Source: Alcaligenaceae bacterium
GTDB taxonomy: Bacteria; Pseudomonadota; Gammaproteobacteria; Burkholderiales; Burkholderiaceae_B
Reading direction: 5' to 3'
Assembly: GCA_013416455.1 (NCBI GenBank)
Contig: JACCES010000003.1
Coordinates: 124,001 to 188,000, forward strand
DNA length: 64,000 nt
The translations under genes and the position numbers were made by a program. Below, in pieces: positions 37,647 through 46,088 of the stretch. The notes under the pieces are model-generated. The model was not told the DNA's origin and searched no databases. It saw only the letters and a program-made list of their open reading frames with translations. How positions within the stretch are numbered: position 1 is the first letter of the stretch; each line of letters begins with the position of its first letter.

Positions 37647-37701
37647 CCTCGCATACTTTCCTCAACTCTACATGCAACCATGAAGTGTCCATGAGGCCGC
37701 A

Positions 37702-38472
37702 ATGACCGACCACATACTCGAGACCAAAAATCTCGTGAAGGAATTCCGCGGTTTCGTCGCGGTGAACGATGTCAACCTGAAAGTGCGCCGCGGAACCATA
37801 CATGCCCTCATCGGACCCAACGGGGCCGGCAAGACCACCTGCTTCAATCTGCTGACCAAATTCCTGCCTCCCACGGCCGGGCAGATCTTCTTCAACGGCG
37901 TCGAGATCACCCACGAAGCTCCGGCGGACATCGCCCGGCGCGGCATTATCCGCTCCTTCCAGATCTCCGCCGTCTTTCCGCAACTGAGCGTGCTCGAAAA
38001 CGTGCGCATCGGACTGCAGCGCGGCACAGGGGAATCCTTCCGCTTCTGGCGCAGCGACAAGATCCTGAACCGGCTCAATGGCCGCGCCCTCGAACTGCTG
38101 GCGGAAGTCGACCTGGCGGAATTCGCCGGTGAAACCACGGTGAATCTGCCCTATGGCCGCAAACGGGCCCTCGAAATAGCGACCACCCTGGCCATGGACC
38201 CGGAACTCATGCTGCTGGACGAACCCACGCAGGGCATGGGGCATGAAGATGTCAGCCGTGTCACTCAATTGATAAAGAAAGTCAGCCAAGGGCGCACCAT
38301 CCTCATGGTCGAACACAACATGAACGTCGTTTCCCAGATCGCCGACACGATCACCGTGCTGTCGCGCGGCTGCGTGCTCGCGGAAGGCCCCTATCAGGAA
38401 GTATCGCGCAACCCCGCCGTCATGGAAGCCTACATGGGCACGACCAGCGGCGAACTGCAAGGAGCCCATTGA
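37702..38472 (+). CDS. livG: Branched-chain-type ABC transporter ATP-binding protein LivG
   Basis: First of two ATPases of a HAAT-family ABC importer. The 256-residue protein has Walker A GPNGAGKTT at 38-46, a degenerate signature LPYGRKRALEIA (usual for LivG), Walker B LMLLDEPTQGM and the switch His in MVEHNMNVV. The C-terminus has the LivG-type GCVLAEGPYQEVSRNPAVMEAYMG. It begins the operon livG-livF-binding protein-livH-livM; its stop overlaps the livF ATG by one base. The transported substrate cannot be read from the ATPase; amino acids, short amides and aromatic acids are all possible for the family. Confidence 0.95.
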   Translation: MTDHILETKNLVKEFRGFVAVNDVNLKVRRGTIHALIGPNGAGKTTCFNLLTKFLPPTAGQIFFNGVEITHEAPADIARRGIIRSFQISAVFPQLSVLENVRIGLQRGTGESFRFWRSDKILNRLNGRALELLAEVDLAEFAGETTVNLPYGRKRALEIATTLAMDPELMLLDEPTQGMGHEDVSRVTQLIKKVSQGRTILMVEHNMNVVSQIADTITVLSRGCVLAEGPYQEVSRNPAVMEAYMGTTSGELQGAH

Positions 38473-39182
38473 TGAGCATTCCCGCACTGGCCGTCCGCGA
38501 TCTCCATGCCTGGTACGGGGAATCGCACGTTCTGCACGGCATCAGCTTCAGCGTGGGGCAAGGGGAAGTGGTCACCCTTCTGGGCCGCAACGGCGCGGGG
38601 CGCACCACCACCCTGCGCGCCATCCTCGGCCTCACCGGCATGCGCAAGGGTTCCGTGCGCATACAGGGCACCGAAACCATCGGCATGCCCACTTACCGGA
38701 TCGCCCACCTCGGCATCGGCTACTGCCCCGAGGAACGCGGCATCTTCGCCAGCCTGTCCTGCGAGGAAAACCTGCTGCTGCCGCCTTCCGTGGGCACCCT
38801 GGGCGGCGGCATGTCGCTGGCCGAGATCTACGAAATGTTCCCCAACCTGCAGGAACGCCGCCATTCGCCCGGGACCCGTCTGTCGGGCGGCGAACAGCAG
38901 ATGCTGGCGGTGGCCCGCATTCTGCGCACCGGGGCGAACCTGCTGCTGCTCGATGAAATCTCCGAAGGCCTGGCGCCGGTCATCGTCCAGGCGCTCGCCA
39001 GGATGATCACAACATTGAAATCGAAGGGCTATACGATCGTAATGGTGGAGCAGAACTTCCGTTTCGCCGCGCCGCTGGCCGACCGCTTCTACGTCGTGGA
39101 ACACGGCCAGATCGTCGAACAGTTCGATGCTTCGCAACTGGAAGAGAAACAGGATGTACTGAACACACTGCTCGGCGTCTGA
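38472..39182 (+). CDS. livF: Branched-chain-type ABC transporter ATP-binding protein LivF
   Basis: Second ATPase of the importer, 236 residues. The Walker A motif reads GRNGAGRTT: the otherwise invariant Lys is Arg44 (codon CGC, 38601-38603). The signature LSGGEQQMLAVARIL and Walker B LLLLDEISEGL are intact, and the switch position is Gln (VEQNF), as often in LivF. The ATG at 38472 overlaps the livG stop (TGATG) and has an AAGGAG site; a TTG one codon earlier was rejected. The Lys-to-Arg change may leave this subunit with weak or no hydrolysis, making LivG the main ATPase; that is inference. Confidence 0.94.
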   Translation: MSIPALAVRDLHAWYGESHVLHGISFSVGQGEVVTLLGRNGAGRTTTLRAILGLTGMRKGSVRIQGTETIGMPTYRIAHLGIGYCPEERGIFASLSCEENLLLPPSVGTLGGGMSLAEIYEMFPNLQERRHSPGTRLSGGEQQMLAVARILRTGANLLLLDEISEGLAPVIVQALARMITTLKSKGYTIVMVEQNFRFAAPLADRFYVVEHGQIVEQFDASQLEEKQDVLNTLLGV

Positions 39183-39267
39183 GCGGCACCGAATACAGGC
39201 CGCGAGCCTGCCAGCACAAGAACCATAATATCGCCGGGCATTCCGGCATCCTCAAGGAGACTCTTCG

Positions 39268-40479
39268 ATGAAACTTCGCATCCTTCCGGCCGTCCTGGCC
39301 ATGGCCGGCTTCGGCGCGGTCGCTCCGTCGCATGCGGTGGGCATCTCCGACGACGTCATCCGCATCGGTTTCATCACCGACATGTCGGGGGTGTACTCCG
39401 ACATCGACGGGCCGGCGGGCGGTGAATCCATCAAGATGGCCATCGAAGATATCGGCGGGGAAATCAACGGAAAGAAAATCGAACTCCTGGTCGCCGACCA
39501 CCAGAACAAGGCCGACATCGCCTCGGCCCGGGCACGCGAATGGTTCGATTCCCAGAAGATCGACGTCCTGATCGGCGGCACGAACTCCAGCACGGCCCTG
39601 GCCATGGCCGGCGTCGCCGCCGAAAAGAAAAAGCCCTTCATCTCGGTCGGCGCCGCGGCATCCGACCTGACGAACGCCCAGTGCTCACCCTACACTGTGC
39701 ACTATGCCTACGACACCACCGCGCTGGCCCGCGGCACCGGTTCGGCGGTCGTGAACGCCGGCGGCAAGGACTGGTTCTTCCTGACGGCCGACTACGCCTT
39801 CGGCCATGCGCTGGAGCGCGACACCTCCACCGTGGTGAAAGAAGCCGGCGGCCGCATCGTCAACAGCGTGCGCGCGCCGCTGAGCACCACGGACTTCTCC
39901 TCCTTCATGCTGCAGGCGCAGTCCTCCGGCGCCAAGATCCTCGGCCTGGCCAATGCCGGGGGCGACTTCATCAACTCGGTCAAGGCGGCCCGCGAATTCG
40001 GCGTGACCCCGGGCATGAACCTGGCCGGGCTGCTGGTGTTCATCAACGACATCCATGCGCTGGGCCTGGATGCCACCCAAGGCATGTACCTGACTTCCGG
40101 CTGGTACTGGGACATGGACGACGAATCCCGCCAGTGGGCCGAACGCTTCCATGGAAAGTTCAAGCGCATGCCGTCCTTCCTGCAGGCCGGCGACTACTCC
40201 TCGGTATCGTTCTATCTGCGCGGCGTGAAGGAAACGGGCACCGACGATCCCGACACCCTCATGAAATGGATGAAGTCCAACAAGATCACCGACTTCTTCG
40301 CAAAGAGCGGCTATGTGCGCGAAGACGGCCGCATGATCTACGACATGTACCTCGTGCAGGTCAAGACACCCGCGGAATCCAAGCGTGAATGGGATTACTA
40401 CAAAATCGTCGAGCGCCTGCCCGGCGAAAAGGTCTACGGCTCCCTCGAAGAGTCCACCTGCAAACTGGTGAAGAAGTAA
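39268..40479 (+). CDS. ABC transporter substrate-binding protein, branched-chain amino acid family
   Basis: Periplasmic type I binding protein of the importer, 403 residues. A signal peptide (MKLRILPAVLAMAGFGAVAPSHA) precedes the mature protein, which begins ISDDVIRIGFITDMSGVYSD. Family segments include GGESIKMAIEDIGGEINGKKIELLVADHQ, VLIGGTNSSTALAMAGVA, WFFLTADYAFGHALE and LAGLLVFINDIHALGL. An AAGGAG site precedes the ATG, with a small GCCGG/CCGGC hairpin just upstream. It lies between the ATPase and permease genes, and a large hairpin follows its stop, as expected for a protein needed in excess. Ligand unknown. Confidence 0.93.
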   Translation: MKLRILPAVLAMAGFGAVAPSHAVGISDDVIRIGFITDMSGVYSDIDGPAGGESIKMAIEDIGGEINGKKIELLVADHQNKADIASARAREWFDSQKIDVLIGGTNSSTALAMAGVAAEKKKPFISVGAAASDLTNAQCSPYTVHYAYDTTALARGTGSAVVNAGGKDWFFLTADYAFGHALERDTSTVVKEAGGRIVNSVRAPLSTTDFSSFMLQAQSSGAKILGLANAGGDFINSVKAAREFGVTPGMNLAGLLVFINDIHALGLDATQGMYLTSGWYWDMDDESRQWAERFHGKFKRMPSFLQAGDYSSVSFYLRGVKETGTDDPDTLMKWMKSNKITDFFAKSGYVREDGRMIYDMYLVQVKTPAESKREWDYYKIVERLPGEKVYGSLEESTCKLVKK

Positions 40480-40495
40480 ACGCCTGAGCAGAAAG

Positions 40496-40531
40496 GTGCG
40501 TCCCGCCGCTTCCGTTGCGGCCGGGGCGCAC
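40496..40531 (+). other. Intercistronic hairpin between binding-protein gene and livH
   Basis: GTGCGTCCCGCCGC (40496-40509) pairs with 40517-40531 in a 14-bp stem with one wobble pair and one bulged C, closed by a 7-nt loop. No T tract follows, so most transcription should pass. Such folds after binding-protein genes stabilise the upstream mRNA and lower expression of downstream permease genes; that role here is inference. Confidence 0.6.
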
Positions 40532-40577
40532 GCGCCCCTGCGCATGCCATCCGCATCATCATGGATCACCAACGCAT

Positions 40578-41465
40578 ATGACTGACCTCTTCGGCATACC
40601 CATCCAAGCCCTGCTGGGCCAGGTGCTCCTGGGTCTCGTAAACGGCTCGTTCTACGCAGTGCTGTCCCTCGGCCTCGCAGTGATTTTCGGCCTGCTCAAC
40701 ATCATCAACTTCGCTCATGGCGCCCTTTACATGCTGGGCGCGTTCTTCGCCTGGATGGGGCTGTCCTACTTCGGGCTCAACTACTGGGTCATGCTGATCG
40801 TCGCGCCCCTACTCGTTGGCGCCTTCGGCATCATTCTCGAAAAAACACTCATCCGGCACCTTTACAAGCTCGATCACCTGTACGGCCTGCTGCTGACCTT
40901 CGGCATCACGCTGCTGCTCGAAGGCGTGTTCCGCAGCTTCTACGGCGTCTCCGGCCAGCCCTATTCCACCCCCGCGCTCCTGCAGGGCGGCGTCAACCTG
41001 GGCTTCATGTATCTGCCGATCTACCGCGCCTGGGTGGTCGTCGCATCCATCATCGTCTGCCTGGCGACCTGGTTCATCATCGAGAAAACCCGGCTGGGCG
41101 CACTGCTGCGCGCCGGCACCGAAAACCCCAAGCTGGTCGAAGCCTTTGGCGTGAACGTGCCGCGCATGGTCACACTCACCTACGGCTTCGGCGTGGCGCT
41201 CGCCGGCTTCGCCGGTGTGCTGGCCGCGCCGGTGATGCAGGTTTCCCCGCTCATGGGGTCCAACCTCATCATCGTCGTGTTCGCCGTGGTGGTGATCGGC
41301 GGCATGGGCTCCATCATGGGCTCCATCCTGACCGGCCTGGGCCTGGGCGTCATCGAGGGCCTTACCAAGGTGTTCTGGCCCGAGGCCTCCAACACCGTCG
41401 TGTTCATCATCATGGTCATCGTTCTTCTGCTGCGCCCCGCAGGCCTTTTCGGGAAAGAAAAATGA
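40578..41465 (+). CDS. livH: Branched-chain-type ABC transporter permease LivH
   Basis: Inner-membrane permease of 295 residues with about eight hydrophobic segments. The N-terminal LLGLVNGSFYAVLSLGLAVIFGLLNIINFAHGALYMLGAF is the conserved LivH motif, and the cytoplasmic coupling loop is TRLGALLRAGTENPKLVEAFGVNV. The ATG at 40578 is the one directly before the first helix. The stop overlaps livM by 4 bp (ATGA), so the two permeases are probably made in equal amounts. Confidence 0.95.
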   Translation: MTDLFGIPIQALLGQVLLGLVNGSFYAVLSLGLAVIFGLLNIINFAHGALYMLGAFFAWMGLSYFGLNYWVMLIVAPLLVGAFGIILEKTLIRHLYKLDHLYGLLLTFGITLLLEGVFRSFYGVSGQPYSTPALLQGGVNLGFMYLPIYRAWVVVASIIVCLATWFIIEKTRLGALLRAGTENPKLVEAFGVNVPRMVTLTYGFGVALAGFAGVLAAPVMQVSPLMGSNLIIVVFAVVVIGGMGSIMGSILTGLGLGVIEGLTKVFWPEASNTVVFIIMVIVLLLRPAGLFGKEK

Positions 41466-42439
41466 ATCGTCAGCTCGCGATCTACATCATCATTGCGATC
41501 CTGATCGCACTGCTGCCGGCCATGGGCGCCTATCCCATCTTCGTCATGAAGATCATGTGCTATGCGCTCTTCGCCTGCGCCTTCAACCTCCTGCTGGCCT
41601 ACACGGGCCTGCTGTCCTTCGGCCACGCGGCCTTTCTGGGCGGCGCAGCCTATGCGACGGGCCACTCGCTGGCGGTGTGGGGCCTGCCAACGGCGCTGGG
41701 CCTGGTCTTCGGCACCGCCGTGGCGGCCGTGCTGGGGCTGATCATGGGCATCCTGGCCATCCGTCGCAGCGGCATCTATTTCGCCATGATCACCCTGGCC
41801 ATGGCCCAGATGATCTTCTTCTACTTCCTGCAGGCACCCTTCACCCATGGCGAGGACGGCCTGCAGGGCATACCGCGCGGCAGCATCCTGGGCATCGACC
41901 TGCGCAACGACCTGAACCTGTACTACCTGGTCCTGGCCATCTTCATCTTCGGTTTCATAGTGTGCTGGCGCACCGTGAATTCGCCTTTCGGGCAGGTGCT
42001 CAAGGCCCTGCGCGAGAACGAAGCCCGCGCCATATCGCTGGGCTACGACGTCGCGCGGTTCAAATTGCTGGTTTTCGTCATCTCGGCGGCGCTCGCCGGG
42101 CTGGCCGGCGCCACCAAGTCGCTGGTCTTCGTTTCCGCCACCTTGTCGGACGCCACCTGGCAGATGTCCGGGCTGGTGATCCTGATGACGCTCATCGGCG
42201 GCCTGGGCACCTTTTCCGGCCCGGTGCTGGGCGCCTTCATTGTCGTCATGCTAGAAAACAAGGTCGGGGAATTCGGCCGCGCGCTTTCGCAATGGACCGG
42301 CATCGAATGGTTCCAGGTGCTGGGCGAATCCGTCACCATGGTCATCGGCCTGATCTTCATCATCTGCGTAATGGCCTTCCGCCGCGGCATCATCGGCGAA
42401 GTATTGCACCGCTACGGCAAGCGCAAGGCCGCCGCCTGA
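41462..42439 (+). CDS. livM: Branched-chain-type ABC transporter permease LivM
   Basis: Second permease, 325 residues, with about ten hydrophobic segments. Conserved parts are FAFNLLLAYTGLLSFGHAAFLGGAAYATGHS and the coupling loop NSPFGQVLKALRENEARAISLGYDVARFKL. It starts inside the last codons of livH and ends the operon. The gap to the convergent second binding-protein gene is 42 bp and holds a short GC hairpin at 42440-42454 without a T tract. Confidence 0.95.
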   Translation: MNRQLAIYIIIAILIALLPAMGAYPIFVMKIMCYALFACAFNLLLAYTGLLSFGHAAFLGGAAYATGHSLAVWGLPTALGLVFGTAVAAVLGLIMGILAIRRSGIYFAMITLAMAQMIFFYFLQAPFTHGEDGLQGIPRGSILGIDLRNDLNLYYLVLAIFIFGFIVCWRTVNSPFGQVLKALRENEARAISLGYDVARFKLLVFVISAALAGLAGATKSLVFVSATLSDATWQMSGLVILMTLIGGLGTFSGPVLGAFIVVMLENKVGEFGRALSQWTGIEWFQVLGESVTMVIGLIFIICVMAFRRGIIGEVLHRYGKRKAAA

Positions 42440-42481
42440 CGCCGCCGGGCGGCGCGCATCCGCCCCGGTATCGGCACGCGC

Positions 42482-43774
42482 TCAAAGGTCGGGCTGATGG
42501 ACCCACTTGCCGTCGACCACCTTCACCATCACCCGCGCGCCCTCGTCGAGGCCCGCATGATCGTCGGGAGACATCGAAAAAACACCTTGCGAGGCCGGCA
42601 GTTCCCTGATCTGTTCCAGCGCATCGCGCAAGGCCTGGCGGAACTCGGGCGTTCCCGGCGCGGCACCCGTCTCGATCGCCTTCGGAATGGCCGCCCGGAT
42701 CAGCAGCCCGGCATCCCACATGTAGCCACCGAACGTGTTGAGGGTGCCGGGACCGTACTTGGCTTCATACCGGGCCCTGTAGTCGAGTGCCGATTTCTTC
42801 ACCGGATTGTCATCGGGAAGCTGCGCCGCCACCAGCAGCGGGCCGGCGGGAAGATACATGTCATTACAGGCCTTACCGCAAGCGCGCAGCACTTCGCTGT
42901 CGGCAGCGCCGTGGGTCTGGTAGATGATGCCCTTGTAGCCGCGCTCTTTCAGCTCTTTCTGCGGCACGACCGCGGGCATTCCCGAACCCGCCACCAGAAT
43001 GCCATCGGGCTTGGCGGCAAGCAGCTTGCCCACCTGGGCAGCCACGCTGGTGTCGGAACGGCCATAGCGCTGGACGGCGGATATCCCGATGCCCCTGGCC
43101 GCCGCGGCTTCTTTCATGGCGTTGAGCCAGCCTTCGCCATAGCTGTCGCCATAACCGATGAAGCCGAGCGTCTTGACCCCCTGCTTAACCATGGCATCGG
43201 CCAGGGCATCGGCCATCAACCGGTCATTCTGCGGCGTCTTGAATACCCACTGGCGCGGCCCTTCCACAGGTTGGACGATGCCGGCATTGGCGGCAACGCT
43301 GATCATGGGCGTGCGGGTTTCGCCGGCCACATCCACCATGGCCAGGGAGCCGGGCGTCACCGAGGTACCCACCACGACATCGACCCGGTCGCCGTCGATG
43401 AGCTTGCGCATATTGCGCACGGCCACGGCGGGATCGGTAGCGTCGTCGAGCACGATGTACTCGATCTTCTGCCCCGCCACGCTGGTGGGCAGCAGAGACA
43501 CAGTGTTGCGCTGGGGGATGCCCAGTGAGGCCGCCGAACCCGTGCTTGCAATCGTGATGCCGACCTTGACCTGGGCGACGGCCGCGAGCGGCAGGGCCAG
43601 AGCCATTGCCCCGGCCAGCACCGAAAGCCGGATGGGCCGCTTTCGACCGAAGAACGCCGGCCTGTCGGCCCGGGCTTCTTCGCCGCAATGCAGAGGCGCC
43701 TTCGGCGCCGTATTGATCCTACATCGCTTGGCCCCGCCCAGAAGGTCGAGGCTTGCGTTCAGGCCCGTGGTCAT
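42482..43774 (-). CDS. Second ABC substrate-binding protein, branched-chain amino acid family
   Basis: A periplasmic binding protein convergent with livM. The mature protein starts near AQVKVGITIASTGSAASLGIPQRNTV and shows VLDDATDPAVAVRNMRKLIDGDRVDVVVGTSVTPG, TLGFIGYGDSYGEGW and YQTHGAADSEVLRACG. The signal helix (LSVLAGAMALALPLAAVA) is preceded by about 48 residues if ATG 43774 is used. No ribosome site is visible at any candidate start, so the start is doubtful. It differs strongly from the binding protein inside the operon and has no permease genes of its own; it may share the adjacent LivHMGF transporter to widen its substrate range. Confidence 0.87.
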   Translation of the reverse strand: MTTGLNASLDLLGGAKRCRINTAPKAPLHCGEEARADRPAFFGRKRPIRLSVLAGAMALALPLAAVAQVKVGITIASTGSAASLGIPQRNTVSLLPTSVAGQKIEYIVLDDATDPAVAVRNMRKLIDGDRVDVVVGTSVTPGSLAMVDVAGETRTPMISVAANAGIVQPVEGPRQWVFKTPQNDRLMADALADAMVKQGVKTLGFIGYGDSYGEGWLNAMKEAAAARGIGISAVQRYGRSDTSVAAQVGKLLAAKPDGILVAGSGMPAVVPQKELKERGYKGIIYQTHGAADSEVLRACGKACNDMYLPAGPLLVAAQLPDDNPVKKSALDYRARYEAKYGPGTLNTFGGYMWDAGLLIRAAIPKAIETGAAPGTPEFRQALRDALEQIRELPASQGVFSMSPDDHAGLDEGARVMVKVVDGKWVHQPDL

Positions 43775-43904
43775 CGTGTTTTGTCGCATCATATTGTTGA
43801 TCGCGTGAAAGAATTGGACAAAGTTTTGCCCGCCGGGAACCCTTCGCTCCTGACGAAGTCGATTAACATGTATCCCTTGATCCTGTTTCGGAGACATTGT
43901 CGAA

Positions 43905-44303
43905 GTGGAAAAAATCACCCGACCTGACCAGGAATGGCAAGCCATGCTCTCGCCTGAAGAATATTACGTCACACGCCAGAAGGGAACGGAACGCCCTTTC
44001 ACCGGCCGCTACTGGGACACGTTCACCCCCGGCATCTACCGCTGTGTGGGCTGCGGCACGCCGCTGTTCGTCTCGGATACGAAGTTCGATGCCGGCTGTG
44101 GCTGGCCAAGCTACTTCGAGGCGCTGGACCCTGCAATGGTGCGCGAAGAAAAGGATACCAGCCACGGCATGGTACGCACCGAAGTGCTGTGCAATGTCTG
44201 TGACTCCCATCTGGGCCATGTGTTCCCCGACGGCCCGCCGCCCACCGGCCTGCGTTACTGCATCAATTCACTTTCCCTGAAGTTCGAGCCCGAAGACTCA
44301 TGA
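43905..44303 (+). CDS. msrB: Peptide-methionine (R)-S-oxide reductase MsrB
   Basis: Cytoplasmic repair enzyme for the R form of methionine sulfoxide. The 132-residue protein has zinc cysteines 47, 50, 96 and 99 (CVGC, CNVC), the [10 protein letters not shown] motif and catalytic Cys119 in [10 protein letters not shown]. It starts at a GTG with a GGAG site 12 nt upstream. The resolving cysteine is probably Cys65 (DAGCGWPSY). It is the first gene of msrB-yciB-bolA-par27, with 4-bp overlaps between the first three. The window also holds msrPQ for periplasmic methionine repair. Confidence 0.96.
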   Translation: MEKITRPDQEWQAMLSPEEYYVTRQKGTERPFTGRYWDTFTPGIYRCVGCGTPLFVSDTKFDAGCGWPSYFEALDPAMVREEKDTSHGMVRTEVLCNVCDSHLGHVFPDGPPPTGLRYCINSLSLKFEPEDS

Positions 44304-44878
44304 AGAAGTTCCTGTTCGACCTGTTCCCGCTGATCCTGTTCTTCATTGCCTTCAGGTTCACGGACATCTTCGTCGCGACCGCGGTGGCCATCGCCGCCGG
44401 CATCCTGCAGTTCCTGTGGCTCAAGCTGCGCGGCAAGGCCATCGAGGCCATGCACTGGATCAATCTGACAGTGATCATCGTCTTTGGCGGCGCCACCCTG
44501 CTGTTCCAGAACGACGCCTTCATCAAATGGAAGCCCACCGTACTTTACTGGGCATTCGCAGTCATCCTCCTGGGCGGCAAGTGGCTGTTCGGGCGCAACA
44601 TCATGCACAAGCTCATGGGCGGCCAGATAGACCTTCCGCAGGCCGCCTGGGACAAGCTCAACGTCAGTTGGGCCGGCTTCTTCGTGGTGTCCGGCGCCCT
44701 CAATCTCTATGTCGCCTTTTCCGGCCATTTCACGGAATCCCAATGGGTGAGCTTCAAGGTATTCGGTCTTCTCGCCTTGATGATCGTCTTCATCATTGCC
44801 CAGTCCCTATGGCTGAGCCGGCACATGAAGGACGATTCCGAAACACCCCGCCTGCCCCAGGAGTCGAAAGAACCATGA
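44300..44878 (+). CDS. yciB: Inner membrane-spanning protein YciB (septation protein A)
   Basis: A 192-residue inner-membrane protein with about five hydrophobic segments, linked to cell-envelope integrity and septum formation in enterobacteria and Shigella. The start [20 protein letters not shown] and the middle segments [36 protein letters not shown] and NIMHKLMG are diagnostic. Overlaps msrB and bolA by 4 bp each. Confidence 0.95.
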   Translation: MKKFLFDLFPLILFFIAFRFTDIFVATAVAIAAGILQFLWLKLRGKAIEAMHWINLTVIIVFGGATLLFQNDAFIKWKPTVLYWAFAVILLGGKWLFGRNIMHKLMGGQIDLPQAAWDKLNVSWAGFFVVSGALNLYVAFSGHFTESQWVSFKVFGLLALMIVFIIAQSLWLSRHMKDDSETPRLPQESKEP

Positions 44879-45174
44879 CCACGCATCCGGGCGCAAGCCC
44901 CGCCGCCGCGCACACCACCGACCGCGTCGGCCTGCTCCGCGAACGCCTGTCCGCGCTGGAACCCACCGAACTCGAAATCATCGATGAATCGCATCTGCAT
45001 ATCGGCCATGCCGGCAGCCGCGACGGGGCGGGACACTATCGCGTCATGATCGTGTCGCCCCGGTTCCAGGGCCTGCGCACCGTGGCAAGCCACCGTCTCG
45101 TATATGATCTCGTCCGCGATCTGATGCCCTATCCCATCCATGCCCTGGCGATCGAAGCCCGGGCGGCAACGTAA
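44875..45174 (+). CDS. bolA: BolA family protein
   Basis: A 99-residue BolA/IbaG-type protein; family members bind monothiol glutaredoxins and Fe-S clusters, or DNA. The core shows LEIIDESHLHIGHAGSRDGAGHYRVMIVSPRFQGLRTVASHRLVYDLVRDLM, including the invariant His of the FxGxxxVxxHR region. ATG 44875 overlaps the yciB stop by 4 bp. Next is par27 after 9 bp. Confidence 0.94.
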   Translation: MTTHPGASPAAAHTTDRVGLLRERLSALEPTELEIIDESHLHIGHAGSRDGAGHYRVMIVSPRFQGLRTVASHRLVYDLVRDLMPYPIHALAIEARAAT

Positions 45175-45183
45175 AGGAAATAC

Positions 45184-45960
45184 ATGAAAAGAATCGCCGT
45201 ACTCGCCGCTGCCTGCGCGCTGGCCTTCCCGCTCCATGCCAAGGACATCGCCACCGTCAACGGGCAGGCCATCAGCGAAGAACAACTGAACCGCTTCGTG
45301 ACGCTGCTGGTTGAACAGGGGGCGCAGGATTCACCTGAACTGCGCGAACAGGTCAAGCAGGAAATGGTCCACCGCCTCGTAGCGGTACAGGCGGCCCAGA
45401 AGGCCGGCATCGACAAGCGCCCCGCCGTCGAGCAAGAACTCGAACTGGCCCGCCAGGGCATCCTGGTGCGCGCGCTGATCGCCGATCACCTTGAAAAGAA
45501 TCCGGTCACCGATGAAAAGATCCAGGCCGAGTACGACAAGATCAAGGCGTCTCAGGGCGACCGGCAGGAATACAAGGTCCGTCACATCCTCGTGCAGGAA
45601 CAAAAGGAAGCCGAAGACCTGCTCGCCCAGATCAAGGCCAAGAAGGTCACCTTCGAAGACGCGGCAACCCAGCACTCCATCGACCCGGGCAGCGGCAAGA
45701 ACGGTGGCGACCTGGGCTGGGGCCCGGCCTCCAACTACGTGCCGGAATTCGCCGAAGCAGTGGAAAAGCTGAAGAAGGGGGCAACCGCCGACGCGCCGGT
45801 CCAGACCCAGTTCGGCTGGCACATCATCCAGGTTGAGGACGAACGCCCGGTGGAATTCCCCGCTCTGGACGACGTCAAGCCGCAGCTCGAAGAAATGATG
45901 CGCCAGCAGCAGGTGGTGGAATTCCAGCGCAAGCTGGTCGACGACGCCAACATCAAATAG
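45184..45960 (+). CDS. Periplasmic peptidyl-prolyl isomerase/chaperone, Par27-like
   Basis: A 258-residue parvulin-type isomerase. The signal peptide is MKRIAVLAAACALAFPLHA, followed by a SurA/PrsA-like chaperone helix region (to about 125), a parvulin domain (YKVRHILVQEQKEAEDLLAQ ... GGDLGWGPASNYVPEFAEAVEKL ... FGWHIIQVEDERPVEFP) and a C-terminal helix. Size and layout match Par27 of Bordetella pertussis, a periplasmic factor that assists outer-membrane protein and filamentous haemagglutinin export. AAGGA precedes the ATG. It ends the msrB operon and is followed by a long hairpin. Confidence 0.92.
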   Translation: MKRIAVLAAACALAFPLHAKDIATVNGQAISEEQLNRFVTLLVEQGAQDSPELREQVKQEMVHRLVAVQAAQKAGIDKRPAVEQELELARQGILVRALIADHLEKNPVTDEKIQAEYDKIKASQGDRQEYKVRHILVQEQKEAEDLLAQIKAKKVTFEDAATQHSIDPGSGKNGGDLGWGPASNYVPEFAEAVEKLKKGATADAPVQTQFGWHIIQVEDERPVEFPALDDVKPQLEEMMRQQQVVEFQRKLVDDANIK

Positions 45961-45971
45961 CCTGAAAACAC

Positions 45972-46003
45972 GATATGGAACGATCGCAAGATCGTTCCAT
46001 ATC
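45972..46003. terminator. Perfect 14-bp hairpin after par27
   Basis: GATATGGAACGATC and its exact complement enclose a GCAA loop, a stable GNRA tetraloop. It begins 11 bp after the par27 stop and lies between convergent genes. No T tract follows on either strand, so it is probably an mRNA 3'-end stabiliser or a Rho-assisted end rather than a classical terminator. Confidence 0.6.
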
Positions 46004-46088
46004 CATATCCGTTACCGCCGGATGGCATCGGGATGAGGGCGGCCGCCCGGCCCGGCGCCCACCCGCCCGGCCGGTCATTCCGTGCGGC

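Noticed and set aside
42440-42454. GC hairpin between livM and the convergent binding-protein gene as a terminator
   Set aside because: Short 6-bp stem with a 3-nt loop and no T tract.
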